Below are positions 36,417-45,253 of a stretch of 64,000 nt of DNA, piece after piece. Position 1 is the first letter of the stretch; every line of letters starts with the position of its first letter. Source of the stretch: Pseudomonas mandelii (lineage in GTDB: Bacteria > Pseudomonadota > Gammaproteobacteria > Pseudomonadales > Pseudomonadaceae). A program made the translations under genes and the position numbers. The notes under the pieces are model-generated. The model ran no database searches, had not been told where the DNA came from, and saw only the letters and a program-made list of their open reading frames with translations. The stretch spans positions 62,001 to 126,000 of the forward strand of contig NZ_JAMYDU010000010.1 in the NCBI RefSeq assembly GCF_024138395.1. The letters run 5' to 3'.

Positions 36417-37064
36417 TCAGCGCCCCGGCTCGTCATTCCAAAGATATTTATGCAACTGCAATTGCAGACGCACAGGCAGATTGTCCGCCACCACCCAATC
36501 CGCCAGATCACGCGCGTTCAGGTCATGGTGGCTCGGCGAGAACAGGACTTCGCCGGCACGCTGATCCAGACCGTATTGAATCAGCTTGGACACGGCCCAG
36601 TCGTAATCTTCCCGCGAGCAGATGACAAACTTCACCTGATCGTTAGGCGTAAGCAGCTCGATGTTCTCGTAGCGGTTGCGGTGTGCTTCTTTCGAACCCG
36701 GGGTTTTCAGGTCGACGACGCGACTGACCCGCGGATCGACCGCCGAGATATCCAGCGCGCCACTGGTTTCCAGCGACACTTCATAGCCGGCGTCACACAA
36801 CTGCTTGAGCAAGGGAATGGCATTCGGTTGCGCCAGGGGTTCGCCGCCCGTGACACAAACATAACGCGGGCGAAAACCGGCCACTTGCTCGAGGATGTCG
36901 TCGAGCGTGCGAAGGGTGCCGCCAGTGAACGCGTAGGCGCTGTCGCAGTATTGGCAACGCAATGGGCAACCGGTCAAGCGCACAAATACAGTGGGCAGCC
37001 CGGCAGTCCGCGTTTCACCCTGCAACGAGTAGAAAACTTCGGTAATTCTCAATGTGTCTTGCAT
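36417..37064 (-). CDS. queE: 7-carboxy-7-deazaguanine synthase (QueE)
   Basis: Radical SAM enzyme that contracts the pterin ring to 7-carboxy-7-deazaguanine. 215 residues from the ATG at 37064 (MQDTLRITEVFYSLQGE); a GTG three codons earlier is possible. The cluster motif is CPLRCQYC (Cx3Cx2C), preceded by the family segment FYSLQGE..TAGLPTVFVRL. It is followed by queC. A terminator separates it from the Tol-Pal operon upstream, so queE-queC has its own promoter. Confidence 0.94.
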   Translation of the reverse strand: MQDTLRITEVFYSLQGETRTAGLPTVFVRLTGCPLRCQYCDSAYAFTGGTLRTLDDILEQVAGFRPRYVCVTGGEPLAQPNAIPLLKQLCDAGYEVSLETSGALDISAVDPRVSRVVDLKTPGSKEAHRNRYENIELLTPNDQVKFVICSREDYDWAVSKLIQYGLDQRAGEVLFSPSHHDLNARDLADWVVADNLPVRLQLQLHKYLWNDEPGR

Positions 37065-37182
37065 AGTCGCCACGGGCGTAACAGCTAAACAGGCTGTCCG
37101 CCTCCGTCAGGCACTTCAAGGAACCTCGCCAACGCGCAGATCCCAAAAAGCGTGTTTCATAAAAAGGGCATGAATTCTAACG

Positions 37183-37209
37183 AAAAAACCCGCGATAGGC
37201 GCGGGTTTC
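37183..37209 (-). terminator. Rho-independent terminator of the Tol-Pal operon
   Basis: On the minus strand AAACCCGCG-CCTAT-CGCGGGTTTTTT, about 35 bases past the cpoB stop. Confidence 0.88.
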
Positions 37210-37243
37210 TTCAAAACGAAGCTATTTCTACAAGCTTACAGGC

Positions 37244-38089
37244 TTACATGCGCTGCAAGTCACGCTGCGCCAGCTGAGCGGCGGAAGTGCCCGGATATTG
37301 GGACACAACCTGTTGCAGAATGCCTTTGACCCTGTCGGTATGACCGAGGCGGCGCTCTACATCAGCGAGCTTGTATAGCGAATCAGGCACTTTAGGGTGC
37401 TTGGGGTACAACTGTGAAACCTTGGCAAAAGCCTGACCTGCACCTTGCAGATCGCCTTTGGCCAGGTTCACTTCACCCAACCAGTACTGGGCGTTGCCCG
37501 CGTATTGGCTGTTCGGGTATTTGCGCAGGAATGCGGCGAAAGCCTGGCTGGCCTTGTCGAAATCCTTGGCTTTGATCAAGTCGAAGGCTGCATCGTAATA
37601 CAGTTTTTCCTTCGCCGGATCAGCCGGTTCGCCACCCGCGGCAGGCGCTTGAGCGGCTGCGGCTGCCGCCCCCGCACCTGCGCCGGCTGCTGCACCGGGG
37701 GCATTCAAATTGCCACCGGTGGAAGAATTATCAGGAGTCGCGGCTGGTGCAACGCCGGTTCCTATGCGCCGATCAAGATCCTGATATCGCTCCAGGTTCT
37801 CTTGCTTCATGCGCGCTACATCATTTTGCAGTTCTTCGATCACACCCTGTTGGCGCGAGATTTGATCCTGCATTTGTTGCAGTTGGTTGAACAGCTGGCC
37901 CTGTGCCGAGACAGGGGTCGAAACCCCTCCCCCGGCATAGGCGCCGTTCGTACCGTAACCCGCAGGCGGATAACTACTCCCGCTATTGTTATAGCCGGAG
38001 TTGTCCTCGACCACAGGAACCGCAGCCCACACCGCAAGCGGTGCGAGGCTGAGAGCCAAAACAGTTACAGCACGACGGCACGTTCGCAT
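37244..38089 (-). CDS. cpoB: Cell division coordinator CpoB (YbgF), TPR protein
   Basis: Periplasmic protein of 281 residues that links Tol-Pal to peptidoglycan synthesis at division. A signal peptide spans about 1-23 (MRTCRRAVTVLALSLAPLAV). A coiled coil follows (FNQLQQMQDQISRQQGVIEE), then a Gly/Ala/Pro-rich linker including a run of alanines, then TPR repeats from about 165 to the end (AFDLIKAKDFDKASQAFAAF, YWLGEVNLAKGDLQGAGQAF, DSLYKLADVERRLGHTDRV). It is the last gene of tolQRAB-pal-cpoB, 6 bp after pal. Confidence 0.93.
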   Translation of the reverse strand: MRTCRRAVTVLALSLAPLAVWAAVPVVEDNSGYNNSGSSYPPAGYGTNGAYAGGGVSTPVSAQGQLFNQLQQMQDQISRQQGVIEELQNDVARMKQENLERYQDLDRRIGTGVAPAATPDNSSTGGNLNAPGAAAGAGAGAAAAAAQAPAAGGEPADPAKEKLYYDAAFDLIKAKDFDKASQAFAAFLRKYPNSQYAGNAQYWLGEVNLAKGDLQGAGQAFAKVSQLYPKHPKVPDSLYKLADVERRLGHTDRVKGILQQVVSQYPGTSAAQLAQRDLQRM

Positions 38090-38095
38090 GACGAA

Positions 38096-38593
38096 TTACT
38101 TACGCAGTTCGACGCGACGGTTTTGAGCCCAGGACTGCTCGTCGTTGCCGGTAGCAACTGGACGCTCTTCGCCGTAGGAAACCAGTTCTGCTTGAGCTGG
38201 GGAAACACCTTGCAGTACCAGGTAGCGCTGAACGGCTTTCGCACGACGCTCGCCCAGTGCCATGTTGTACTCACGAGTACCACGTTCGTCGGTGTTGCCT
38301 TCCAGAACAACGCGAGCGCCGTTTGCTTTCAGGTCTTTGGCGTGAACGTCCAGAGCGCGCATGGCTTCTGGCTTCAGGTCCGAGCTGTCGTATTCGAAGT
38401 AGAAGGTGGTGATTGCGCGCAGAGCAGCTTCTTCGCTCAGGGAGCCGTCAACAGCACCAGTGTTAGCGCCGTAACCAGCGTTTGGATCAACAGCGCCTTC
38501 ACCGGCGTTGTCGCCGCCTTTGGACGAGCAACCTACAGCTACAGCCATGGCCAGAGCCAGCGCAGCAAATTTACCAAACTTCAGCATTTCCAT
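38096..38593 (-). CDS. pal: Peptidoglycan-associated lipoprotein Pal (OprL)
   Basis: Outer-membrane lipoprotein of 165 residues that binds peptidoglycan. The lipobox AVGC gives lipidation at Cys22. The OmpA-like domain holds FEYDSSDLKPEAMRALDVHA, LEGNTDERGTREYNMALGER and the C-terminal SYGEERPVATG. The ATG at 38593 is seven bases after AGGAG. Works with TolB and TolA in outer-membrane constriction. Confidence 0.97.
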   Translation of the reverse strand: MEMLKFGKFAALALAMAVAVGCSSKGGDNAGEGAVDPNAGYGANTGAVDGSLSEEAALRAITTFYFEYDSSDLKPEAMRALDVHAKDLKANGARVVLEGNTDERGTREYNMALGERRAKAVQRYLVLQGVSPAQAELVSYGEERPVATGNDEQSWAQNRRVELRK

Positions 38594-38645
38594 CGTGAAA
38601 CTCCTAATGAACCCCAGTGTGTTAAGTACAACGTGTAGCGCCGCG

Positions 38646-39947
38646 TCAGTTCAGGTAAGGGGACCAGGAAGGTTCTCTGACTTCGCCTTGTGCGGTAGGA
38701 AGCGGGAGCCTTACGCGTCCATTAATGGACACGAGCATCAAGACTCCCCGGCCCTGCTGGCGGGTGGCGTAGATTACCATGGTGCCGTTGGGCGCAACAG
38801 TAGGCGACTCGTCCAGAGTGCTATCAGTGAGGATCTTTACACTACCGCGCTGCAAATCCTGCGCTGCCACCTTGAAATTGGTGAAGCCTTCCTGACGATG
38901 GATCATCACCAGAGTCTTTTCATCGGCCGACAGTTTAGGGTTGGCGTTGTAGTTGCCAATAAAGGTCACACGCTCCGCGCCACCACCGCTTGCGCTGGTT
39001 TTGTAGATCTGTGGCTTGCCGCCACGGTCGGAGGTGAAGTAGATGGTCGAACCATCTTTACCCCAGAACGGTTCGGTGTTGATGCCTTGGCCGTTGGTGA
39101 CCCGACTGATCTGACGCGAACCCAGGTTCATCACATAGATGTCAGGGTTGCCGTCTTTCGACAGTACAAATGCCAGACGCTGACCATCCGGCGACCATGC
39201 TGGCGCGCCATTCAGGCCTTCGAAGTTGGTGATCTGCTCACGGCGACCGGTGTCGATGTTCTGCATGAAAATACGCGGGCGTCTCTGCTCGAACGAAACA
39301 TAGGCGATGCGCTTGCCATCCGGTGCAAAACGCGGCGACAGGATTGGCTCGCGCGATTGCAGCAAGGTCACGGCGCGGGCACCGTCATAGTCCGAACGTT
39401 GCAGCGTGTAGCGAGTGTTCTTCTCGGAGAACCGCTCGGCCGTCACGTACAGCAGACGAGTCGAGAACGCACCTTTGATACCGGTGAGTTTTTCGAACGA
39501 CTGGTCGGCGATGTAGTGCGACATGTCGCGCAATTGATCGACGCTGCCCGACACGCTGCCGGTCAGCACTTGCTGCTCGGTGGCGACGTTGAACAGTGCG
39601 TATTGAACCTGCAGGCGACCGCCCGCTGGAACAATGCTGCCGACCATGACGTACTGGGCACCCAGCGCCTTGAAGTCACGGAAGATGATTTCGCTGGCCT
39701 GGCTTGGCTGGCTGATCATGTTCTGCTTTGGAATCGGCGAGTAGTAACCCGAGTTGCGCAGGTCGTTACCGATGATTTCGGCCATGTCGTCCGGCAGCAC
39801 GCTGCCGCCCTGGTTGCCGAACGGAACGACGGCAATCGGGGTGGCCCGATCACTGCCGCTGGTGACCAGAATGTTTTTTTCATCAGCTGCCGCTATCCCT
39901 GCCAGGCAGCAGATAACGACAAGCATTCCTCGAAGAAGGTTTCTCAC
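38646..39947 (-). CDS. tolB: Tol-Pal system beta-propeller protein TolB
   Basis: Periplasmic protein of 433 residues. A signal peptide covers about 1-21 (MRNLLRGMLVVICCLAGIAA), followed by an N-terminal domain (DRATPIAVVPFGNQGGSVL) and a six-bladed propeller with repeats such as ILSPRFAPDGKRIAYVSFE, GAPAWSPDGQRLAFV and TEPFWGKDGSTIYFTSD. It overlaps the tolA stop by 4 bp. Confidence 0.96.
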   Translation of the reverse strand: MRNLLRGMLVVICCLAGIAAADEKNILVTSGSDRATPIAVVPFGNQGGSVLPDDMAEIIGNDLRNSGYYSPIPKQNMISQPSQASEIIFRDFKALGAQYVMVGSIVPAGGRLQVQYALFNVATEQQVLTGSVSGSVDQLRDMSHYIADQSFEKLTGIKGAFSTRLLYVTAERFSEKNTRYTLQRSDYDGARAVTLLQSREPILSPRFAPDGKRIAYVSFEQRRPRIFMQNIDTGRREQITNFEGLNGAPAWSPDGQRLAFVLSKDGNPDIYVMNLGSRQISRVTNGQGINTEPFWGKDGSTIYFTSDRGGKPQIYKTSASGGGAERVTFIGNYNANPKLSADEKTLVMIHRQEGFTNFKVAAQDLQRGSVKILTDSTLDESPTVAPNGTMVIYATRQQGRGVLMLVSINGRVRLPLPTAQGEVREPSWSPYLN

Positions 39948-41023
39948 AAGGCTAGATCCTCAGGTGTGAATGTCATCTTGAATGAACGATAGGGAGCGAA
40001 ATCGCTCGGCTTCATTCCCTGCATTTCTGTCAAACGTCCAATGTTCTTGACCGCCGCTACAGCGGAAGCGTCAAACGGACCATCGCCGCTGGACCTGGCA
40101 ACGCCAACCGAAGTCAACGTACCATCGGGCAACATGCCGATTTGCAACACGACCGTCATGCCTTTGCGTGCCGAAGGTGGACGAGCCCAGCCTTCCGCTG
40201 CACGAGCACGAATCAGATCATCGAAACTGCCGGCGACTTCGTCACCCTGCTCATCGGCCAAGGCCTGCTGACGCTCTGGCGTATCGGAAAGCAAATCTGC
40301 CAAGGCCTGGGCCTTTTTGTCTTCGGCGGATTTACGTGCCGCTTCCTGCGATTTTTTCTTCGCGGCATCGGCGGCAGCTTTCTTCTTCGCGTCTTCGGCG
40401 ACTTTCTTCTTCGCCTCTTCAGCTTCAGATTTCTTCTTGGCGTCTTCGGCGGCTTTCTTCTTCGCGTCTTCGACGATCTTTTTCTTCGCTTCTTCAGCGG
40501 CCGCTTTCTTGGCCTCTTCTTCAGCAGCTTTCTTGGCTTCTTCTTCAGATTTCTTCTTGGCTATATCAGCCAATTGTTTCTCTTCGGCCTTTTTGGCTTC
40601 GGCGGTCTTCTTCGCTTCATCGGCTTTCTTGGCTTCATCAGCCTTTTTTGCCTCTTCCGCTTTCTTCGTCTCGTCGGCCTTCTTGGATTCTTCGGCCTTT
40701 TGAGCCGCATCTTCCTTCTTTTGTTCCGCGGCCTTGATCGCTTCCTGCTCGATCTTTTTCTGTTCCATCTGTTCGACTTCGGTCTGGCGCGCGGCGGATT
40801 TCTTCGCCTCACCCGCAATCTTCTGATTGGTCTGGGTGGTCGCCTGACTTTTCGATTTCAGCTGGTACAAGGTCGCCTGGACAATCGGCTTGGCCGGCGG
40901 CAGTTCCGGTGTGAAGGCAAAACTGACGAACAGCATGCCAAAAACCAGCACGTGCAAGACAAGCGCCCAGACACTAGGCCAGAAATAGCTTTCCGAGGCG
41001 GACGGCTCTCGCATTTGCTGCAT
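39944..41023 (-). CDS. tolA: Tol-Pal envelope protein TolA
   Basis: Inner-membrane anchored rod of 359 residues. One membrane segment lies at about 13-36 (LVLHVLVFGMLFVSFAF). A long Ala/Lys/Glu-rich helical domain runs from about 65 to 255 (repeats of EAKKADEAKK type) and a C-terminal globular domain begins near 260 (FDDLIRARAAEGWARPPSAR). Its start overlaps the tolR stop by one base and its stop overlaps tolB. The low-complexity repeats produce long false frames on the other strand. Confidence 0.94.
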   Translation of the reverse strand: MQQMREPSASESYFWPSVWALVLHVLVFGMLFVSFAFTPELPPAKPIVQATLYQLKSKSQATTQTNQKIAGEAKKSAARQTEVEQMEQKKIEQEAIKAAEQKKEDAAQKAEESKKADETKKAEEAKKADEAKKADEAKKTAEAKKAEEKQLADIAKKKSEEEAKKAAEEEAKKAAAEEAKKKIVEDAKKKAAEDAKKKSEAEEAKKKVAEDAKKKAAADAAKKKSQEAARKSAEDKKAQALADLLSDTPERQQALADEQGDEVAGSFDDLIRARAAEGWARPPSARKGMTVVLQIGMLPDGTLTSVGVARSSGDGPFDASAVAAVKNIGRLTEMQGMKPSDFAPYRSFKMTFTPEDLAL

Positions 41024-41484
41024 CAGGGTGCCTCGGTAATCAAGCCAACATTACCGACCCCGGCTTTCTGCAACCCGCCCATCGCGCCCATGACGGAGCC
41101 GTAATCGACAGTCTTGTCGCCGCGGATGAATACCTGGGTACGCTTGCCGCCTTCAGTACCGGCGCGAACGATCTTGGTCACGGCGTCGGTCATTTGCGGC
41201 AAGGTCATGGCCTTGTCCTGCTGCTTATCGGTGTCGACTTCGCTGCCAAGGTTCCAGTAGTAGGTCTTGTCAGACTTGATCGAAATGGTCAGGACCTGAG
41301 TGTTGTTGTCCTGCGGCAAGGCTTCGCTGGAAACCTTGGGCAGATCAACTTTCACGCCCTGGTTGAGCATTGGTGCGGTCACCATGAAGATGACCAGCAG
41401 TACCAGCATCACGTCGATGTAAGGCACCACGTTCATCTCGGCAACCGGCTTGCGCTTTTTGCGAGCTCGAGCGATTAAAGCCAT
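41023..41484 (-). CDS. tolR: Tol-Pal system protein TolR
   Basis: Part of the TolQR proton-driven motor in the inner membrane; 153 residues. The single membrane segment (VVPYIDVMLVLLVIFMVTAP) contains the conserved Asp expected to carry protons. The rest is periplasmic, ending VGNVGLITEAP. It starts 14 bp after tolQ. Confidence 0.95.
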   Translation of the reverse strand: MALIARARKKRKPVAEMNVVPYIDVMLVLLVIFMVTAPMLNQGVKVDLPKVSSEALPQDNNTQVLTISIKSDKTYYWNLGSEVDTDKQQDKAMTLPQMTDAVTKIVRAGTEGGKRTQVFIRGDKTVDYGSVMGAMGGLQKAGVGNVGLITEAP

Positions 41485-41498
41485 TGGAAATTACCTGC

Positions 41499-42194
41499 TT
41501 ATTCTTCGCTGGTGTGCACTTTGCGGTGCAGGATCGCCTGGAATTCATCGGCGAAGGTGTAGTAACGGCCCAGCAGGGTTTCGCTGCGAGCAGCAAAACG
41601 GTTGTACGCGATAACGGCCGGGATGGCGGCGAACAGACCGATCGCGGTAGCGATCAGTGCTTCAGCAATGCCCGGGGCCACGGTGGCCAGGGTCGCTTGC
41701 TGGGCAGTTGCCAGACCACGGAAGGAGTTCATGATGCCCCAGACCGTACCGAACAGACCGATGTACGGGCTGACGGAACCGACGGTGGCTAGGAACGGCA
41801 GGCTCTGCTCGAGCTTTTCTTCTTCGCGAGAGATGGCCACGCGCATGGCACGGGCCACGCCTTCCATGACCGCTTCCGGGTCAACGCCTGACTGCTGACG
41901 CAGACGGGAGAATTCCTTGAAGCCGGCACGGAAGATCTGCTCGACGCCCGAATCCGGATCAGGGTTGCTGCCGGCCTGACGGTAGAGTTTGGACAGGTCG
42001 ATACCCGACCAGAAGCGCTCTTCAAAGCTCTCCAGGGCACGTCGACCGGCGCGCAGCAAGTTGCTGCGCTGAAAGATCATGATCCATGAGGTCACCGATG
42101 CGGCTACCAGGATCAGCATTACCAGTTGCACCACGATACTGGCATTGCTGATCAGGCTCCACATGGAGGAATGGTCGACGACGTTAGCTTCCAC
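41499..42194 (-). CDS. tolQ: Tol-Pal system protein TolQ
   Basis: Motor stator subunit of the ExbB/TolQ family, 231 residues. Three membrane segments lie at about 17-38, 138-160 and 172-195 (VGSVSPYIGLFGTVWGIMNS; GIAEALIATAIGLFAAIPAV). It overlaps the ybgC stop by 11 bp, so ybgC and tolQRAB-pal-cpoB form one operon. Confidence 0.96.
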   Translation of the reverse strand: MEANVVDHSSMWSLISNASIVVQLVMLILVAASVTSWIMIFQRSNLLRAGRRALESFEERFWSGIDLSKLYRQAGSNPDPDSGVEQIFRAGFKEFSRLRQQSGVDPEAVMEGVARAMRVAISREEEKLEQSLPFLATVGSVSPYIGLFGTVWGIMNSFRGLATAQQATLATVAPGIAEALIATAIGLFAAIPAVIAYNRFAARSETLLGRYYTFADEFQAILHRKVHTSEE

Positions 42195-42651
42195 GCTTTA
42201 TCTCCTGCTTTGAGTGTGTACCCGCGCCGCTCACGTCGGCAAAGGCCGCACGTAGAGCTTCGGAAATGGCCCGGGGTTTCAAACTGTTGGTGCGCACACA
42301 GGCCACCAGAAACTGCCCTTCGCAGAGCAGCACATTATCCGTAGCCCGCCTGACCTGCTGTTTGAAGCGCAGGCTGACCCGGTTCAATTCAATGACTTCA
42401 GCGCTTACCAGCAGCTCGTCGTCCAGTCGCGCCGGCGCGTGGTAACGCGCTTCGCTGGAATGCACGACAAACAACAGGTCCTCCCCTGCCAGCGCCGATT
42501 GGGCAAAGCCCAGCTCCCGGAGCCGCTCGGTTCGAGCCCGTTCCATAAACTTGAGGTAATTGACGTAATACACGATGCCGCCCGCATCGGTGTCCTCGTA
42601 ATAAACGCGACAACGATGTGCGAACGGCTCAAGCCCGTTTTGCGCGCGCAT
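42184..42651 (-). CDS. ybgC: Tol-Pal associated acyl-CoA thioesterase YbgC
   Basis: Hotdog-fold thioesterase of 155 residues. The signature RVYYEDTDAGGIVYYVNYLK with the catalytic Asp and MERARTERLRELG are clear. First gene of the Tol-Pal operon. AGGAG lies 13 bases before the ATG, a rather long gap. It probably acts on phospholipid-related acyl-CoA or acyl-ACP. Confidence 0.94.
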   Translation of the reverse strand: MRAQNGLEPFAHRCRVYYEDTDAGGIVYYVNYLKFMERARTERLRELGFAQSALAGEDLLFVVHSSEARYHAPARLDDELLVSAEVIELNRVSLRFKQQVRRATDNVLLCEGQFLVACVRTNSLKPRAISEALRAAFADVSGAGTHSKQEIKRGS

Positions 42652-42778
42652 ACTCTAGTGCTTACTCCTCAGGTTGCCAATCCGGCCAGGCAACTGTTTT
42701 TCATTGATTCGCGGCTTTCTGGCGAAAGTACCGTCCTGGGACAGCACAAACCCCGAATAAATCAGCACGCAAAGGTGA

Positions 42779-43840
42779 TTAATCGTCCACGGCATCGAGG
42801 AACTCGTCTACCACGGGCATCTCGCCTAATCGTGACGGGATGTTTAAACCGAAGTGCAGGTACGCATGCCGAGTGACCACCCGCCCCCGCGGAGTGCGCA
42901 TGATATAGCCCTGCTGGATCAAATACGGCTCCAGCACGTCTTCAATGGTGTGACGCTCTTCGCTGATTGCCGCCGCCAGACTGTCCACCCCCACCGGCCC
43001 ACCGTCGAACTTCTCGATCATGGTCAGCAGCAGGCGTCGGTCCTGATGATCGAAGCCACGCTCGTCGACATCCAGCAGGTTCAGCGCCAGGTCAGCGATC
43101 GGCTTGGTGATATGGCCTTTGGCGCGGACCTCGGCAAAATCCCGGACCCGGCGCAGCAAGCGGTTGGCGATCCGCGGCGTGCCACGGGCACGGCGGGCGA
43201 TTTCGAAGGCACCTTCCGGGTCCAGTGGCAAACCGAGAATGTTCGCCGAACGGCTGACAATCGTTGAGAGGTCGGCTGTGCTGTAGAACTCCAGGCGCTG
43301 GACGATCCCGAAACGGTCGCGCAACGGGTTGGTCAGCATGCCGGCGCGAGTAGTTGCGCCGACCAGGGTGAACGGCGGCAGATCGAGTTTGATCGAGCGC
43401 GCGGCCGGTCCTTCGCCGATCATGATGTCGAGCTGGAAATCTTCCATGGCCGGGTACAGGACTTCTTCGACGATCGGCGACAAGCGATGGATCTCGTCGA
43501 TGAACAACACGTCATGGGGTTCAAGGTTGGTCAGCAACGCCGCCAGATCACCCGGACGCTCAAGGACCGGCCCCGACGTGCTTTTGATCGACACGCCCAT
43601 TTCCTGGGCAATGATGTTGGCCAGGGTGGTTTTACCGAGGCCCGGCGGGCCGAAAATCAGCGTGTGATCCAACGATTCATTGCGCCCGCGCGCGGCCTGG
43701 ATGAACAACTCCATTTGCTCGCGAACGGTCGGCTGGCCAATGTATTCGGCCAGGCTGACGGGACGAATCGCCCGGTCCTGGACTTCCTCGCGGTCACGGG
43801 GACCACCCGTGGCAGCGATCAGACGATCAGCTTCAATCAC
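42779..43840 (-). CDS. ruvB: Holliday junction DNA helicase RuvB
   Basis: AAA+ motor of branch migration, 353 residues, GTG start at 43840 immediately after the ruvA stop. Walker A GPPGLGKTT, Walker B LFIDEIHRL, sensor GATTRAGML and the C-terminal winged helix (LEPYLIQQGYIMRTPRGRVVT) are all present. Confidence 0.97.
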   Translation of the reverse strand: MIEADRLIAATGGPRDREEVQDRAIRPVSLAEYIGQPTVREQMELFIQAARGRNESLDHTLIFGPPGLGKTTLANIIAQEMGVSIKSTSGPVLERPGDLAALLTNLEPHDVLFIDEIHRLSPIVEEVLYPAMEDFQLDIMIGEGPAARSIKLDLPPFTLVGATTRAGMLTNPLRDRFGIVQRLEFYSTADLSTIVSRSANILGLPLDPEGAFEIARRARGTPRIANRLLRRVRDFAEVRAKGHITKPIADLALNLLDVDERGFDHQDRRLLLTMIEKFDGGPVGVDSLAAAISEERHTIEDVLEPYLIQQGYIMRTPRGRVVTRHAYLHFGLNIPSRLGEMPVVDEFLDAVDD

Positions 43841-44455
43841 TTAGATCATTCCCTTCAGGGCACGACGAATCATGTCTTCACTGCTCAAACCTTTCTCCTT
43901 GATCGCGGAAATCGCCTTGCTGGCTTCCTGCGGCTTGTAGCCCAGGGAAATCAGCGCGCTGACCGCGTCATTTTCGGCGGTGGCGACCGGAGGCGCATCT
44001 GGCCCACCCGGCTGGTTTGGCACCAATGCGAACATTGCCGGCACGGTTTCCCACGCCTTGAAGCGATCCTTGAGTTCCACCAGCAAACGCTCGGCCGTCT
44101 TCTTGCCCACGCCCGGCACCTTGGTCAGCGCCGACGTGTCCTGGGATTGCACGCAACGCACCAGTTCGTCGACCTCCAGGCTCGACATCAAGGCCAGCGC
44201 CAGTTTCGGCCCCACACCATTGAGACGGATCAGTTCGCGAAAAAAGTCTCGCTCGCGCTTGCCGAAGAAGCCATAGAGTAACTGCGCGTCTTCGCGCACG
44301 ACCAAATGGGTGTGCAGGGTCAGCGGTTCACCGACCGACGGCAAGCGATAAAGCGTGGTCATGGGCACTTCCAGCTCATACCCCAGACCATTTACATCCA
44401 GAATCAGATGCGGCGGCTGTTTCTCAGCCAAAGTGCCGCGCAAGCGTCCAATCAC
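43841..44455 (-). CDS. ruvA: Holliday junction branch migration protein RuvA
   Basis: Tetrameric junction-binding protein of 204 residues with a GTG start at 44455. OB fold (MIGRLRGTLAEKQPPHLILD), helix-hairpin-helix pair (LIRLNGVGPKLALALMS; LTKVPGVGKKTAERLLVELK) and the C-terminal RuvB-binding domain (DAVSALISLGYKPQEASKAI). It abuts ruvB. Confidence 0.97.
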   Translation of the reverse strand: MIGRLRGTLAEKQPPHLILDVNGLGYELEVPMTTLYRLPSVGEPLTLHTHLVVREDAQLLYGFFGKRERDFFRELIRLNGVGPKLALALMSSLEVDELVRCVQSQDTSALTKVPGVGKKTAERLLVELKDRFKAWETVPAMFALVPNQPGGPDAPPVATAENDAVSALISLGYKPQEASKAISAIKEKGLSSEDMIRRALKGMI

Positions 44456-44506
44456 GTTTCAGATCCTTGAGCCTTGGCCAGATCAGGGCTGGCGACTGAC
44501 AGAACA

Positions 44507-44541
44507 AGGGTTTTGCGCCGACAACACAGGCGCAAAACCCT
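44507..44541. repeat. Perfect 13-bp inverted repeat between ruvC and ruvA
   Basis: AGGGTTTTGCGCC and GGCGCAAAACCCT with a 9-base loop. No T-run follows on either side, so it may be an RNA-processing or attenuation hairpin rather than a full terminator. Confidence 0.6.
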
Positions 44542-44570
44542 CATTCCATAAAAAATGATTGCTGATGCTA

Positions 44571-45095
44571 TCAGAGACGCAGGCGCCCGCCACGACTGCG
44601 TGCTGTACCCAGACCATGAGGCAAGAGGCTGGAACGGGTGTGAGCGTGGCAAATCGCGATGGCCAGGGCATCCGAAGCATCGATTTGCGGCTTGCTGGTC
44701 AATTTCAGCATGTGCATGACCATCATTTGCACCTGTTCCTTGTTCGCCCCGCCAGTGCCGGTCACCGCCTGCTTGACCTGGGTCGCGGTGTATTCAGCGA
44801 TTTCCAGGCTTTCCTCGGCACCGGCCACGATGGCTGCGCCTCGGGCCTGACCGAGCTTGAGGGCAGAGTCGGCATTGCGGGCCATGAAGACTTTTTCGAT
44901 GCCCATGGTCACCGGGCCGTAGGTCTGGATCACTTCACGCACGCCCCGATAGACGATTTGCAGACGTTCATGCAGCTCGCCGGAACCCGTGCGAATGCAG
45001 CCCGACGCCACGTACACGCAGCCACGCCCGGTATCGCGCACCACGCCATAACCGGTGATACGCGAACCGGGGTCGATACCAAGAATTAAAGTCAT
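44571..45095 (-). CDS. ruvC: Crossover junction endodeoxyribonuclease RuvC
   Basis: Holliday junction resolvase of 174 residues with RNase H fold. The first catalytic Asp is in LILGIDPGSRITGYG; the acidic residues in MGIEKVFMARN and IDASDALAIAICHAH complete the metal site. It lies 115 bp upstream of ruvA with a hairpin between. Confidence 0.96.
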   Translation of the reverse strand: MTLILGIDPGSRITGYGVVRDTGRGCVYVASGCIRTGSGELHERLQIVYRGVREVIQTYGPVTMGIEKVFMARNADSALKLGQARGAAIVAGAEESLEIAEYTATQVKQAVTGTGGANKEQVQMMVMHMLKLTSKPQIDASDALAIAICHAHTRSSLLPHGLGTARSRGGRLRL

Positions 45096-45145
45096 AACGC
45101 CTGCGGGTTAGGTAAGAGCACGATATTCAATACAGCGAATAACAA

Positions 45146-45237
45146 ATGTGGGAGCTGGCTTGCCTGCGATGGCGTAGGCACATCAAACAACGATGTAGCC
45201 TGACACGCCGCCATCGCAGGCAAGCCAGCTCCCACAT
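45146..45237. repeat. REP inverted pair
   Basis: ATGTGGGAGCTGGCTTGCCT and AGGCAAGCCAGCTCCCACAT, with GCGATGGCG extensions, lie between yebC and ruvC. This arm sequence is a GAGCTGGCTTGCCTGCG variant. Confidence 0.9.
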
Positions 45238-45253
45238 TGGATCTTAGTCGCCC

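Noticed and set aside
40142..41104. Long hydrophobic Phe/Leu-rich frames opposite tolA
   Set aside because: They are the reverse complement of the Ala/Lys repeat region of TolA and only look like membrane proteins.
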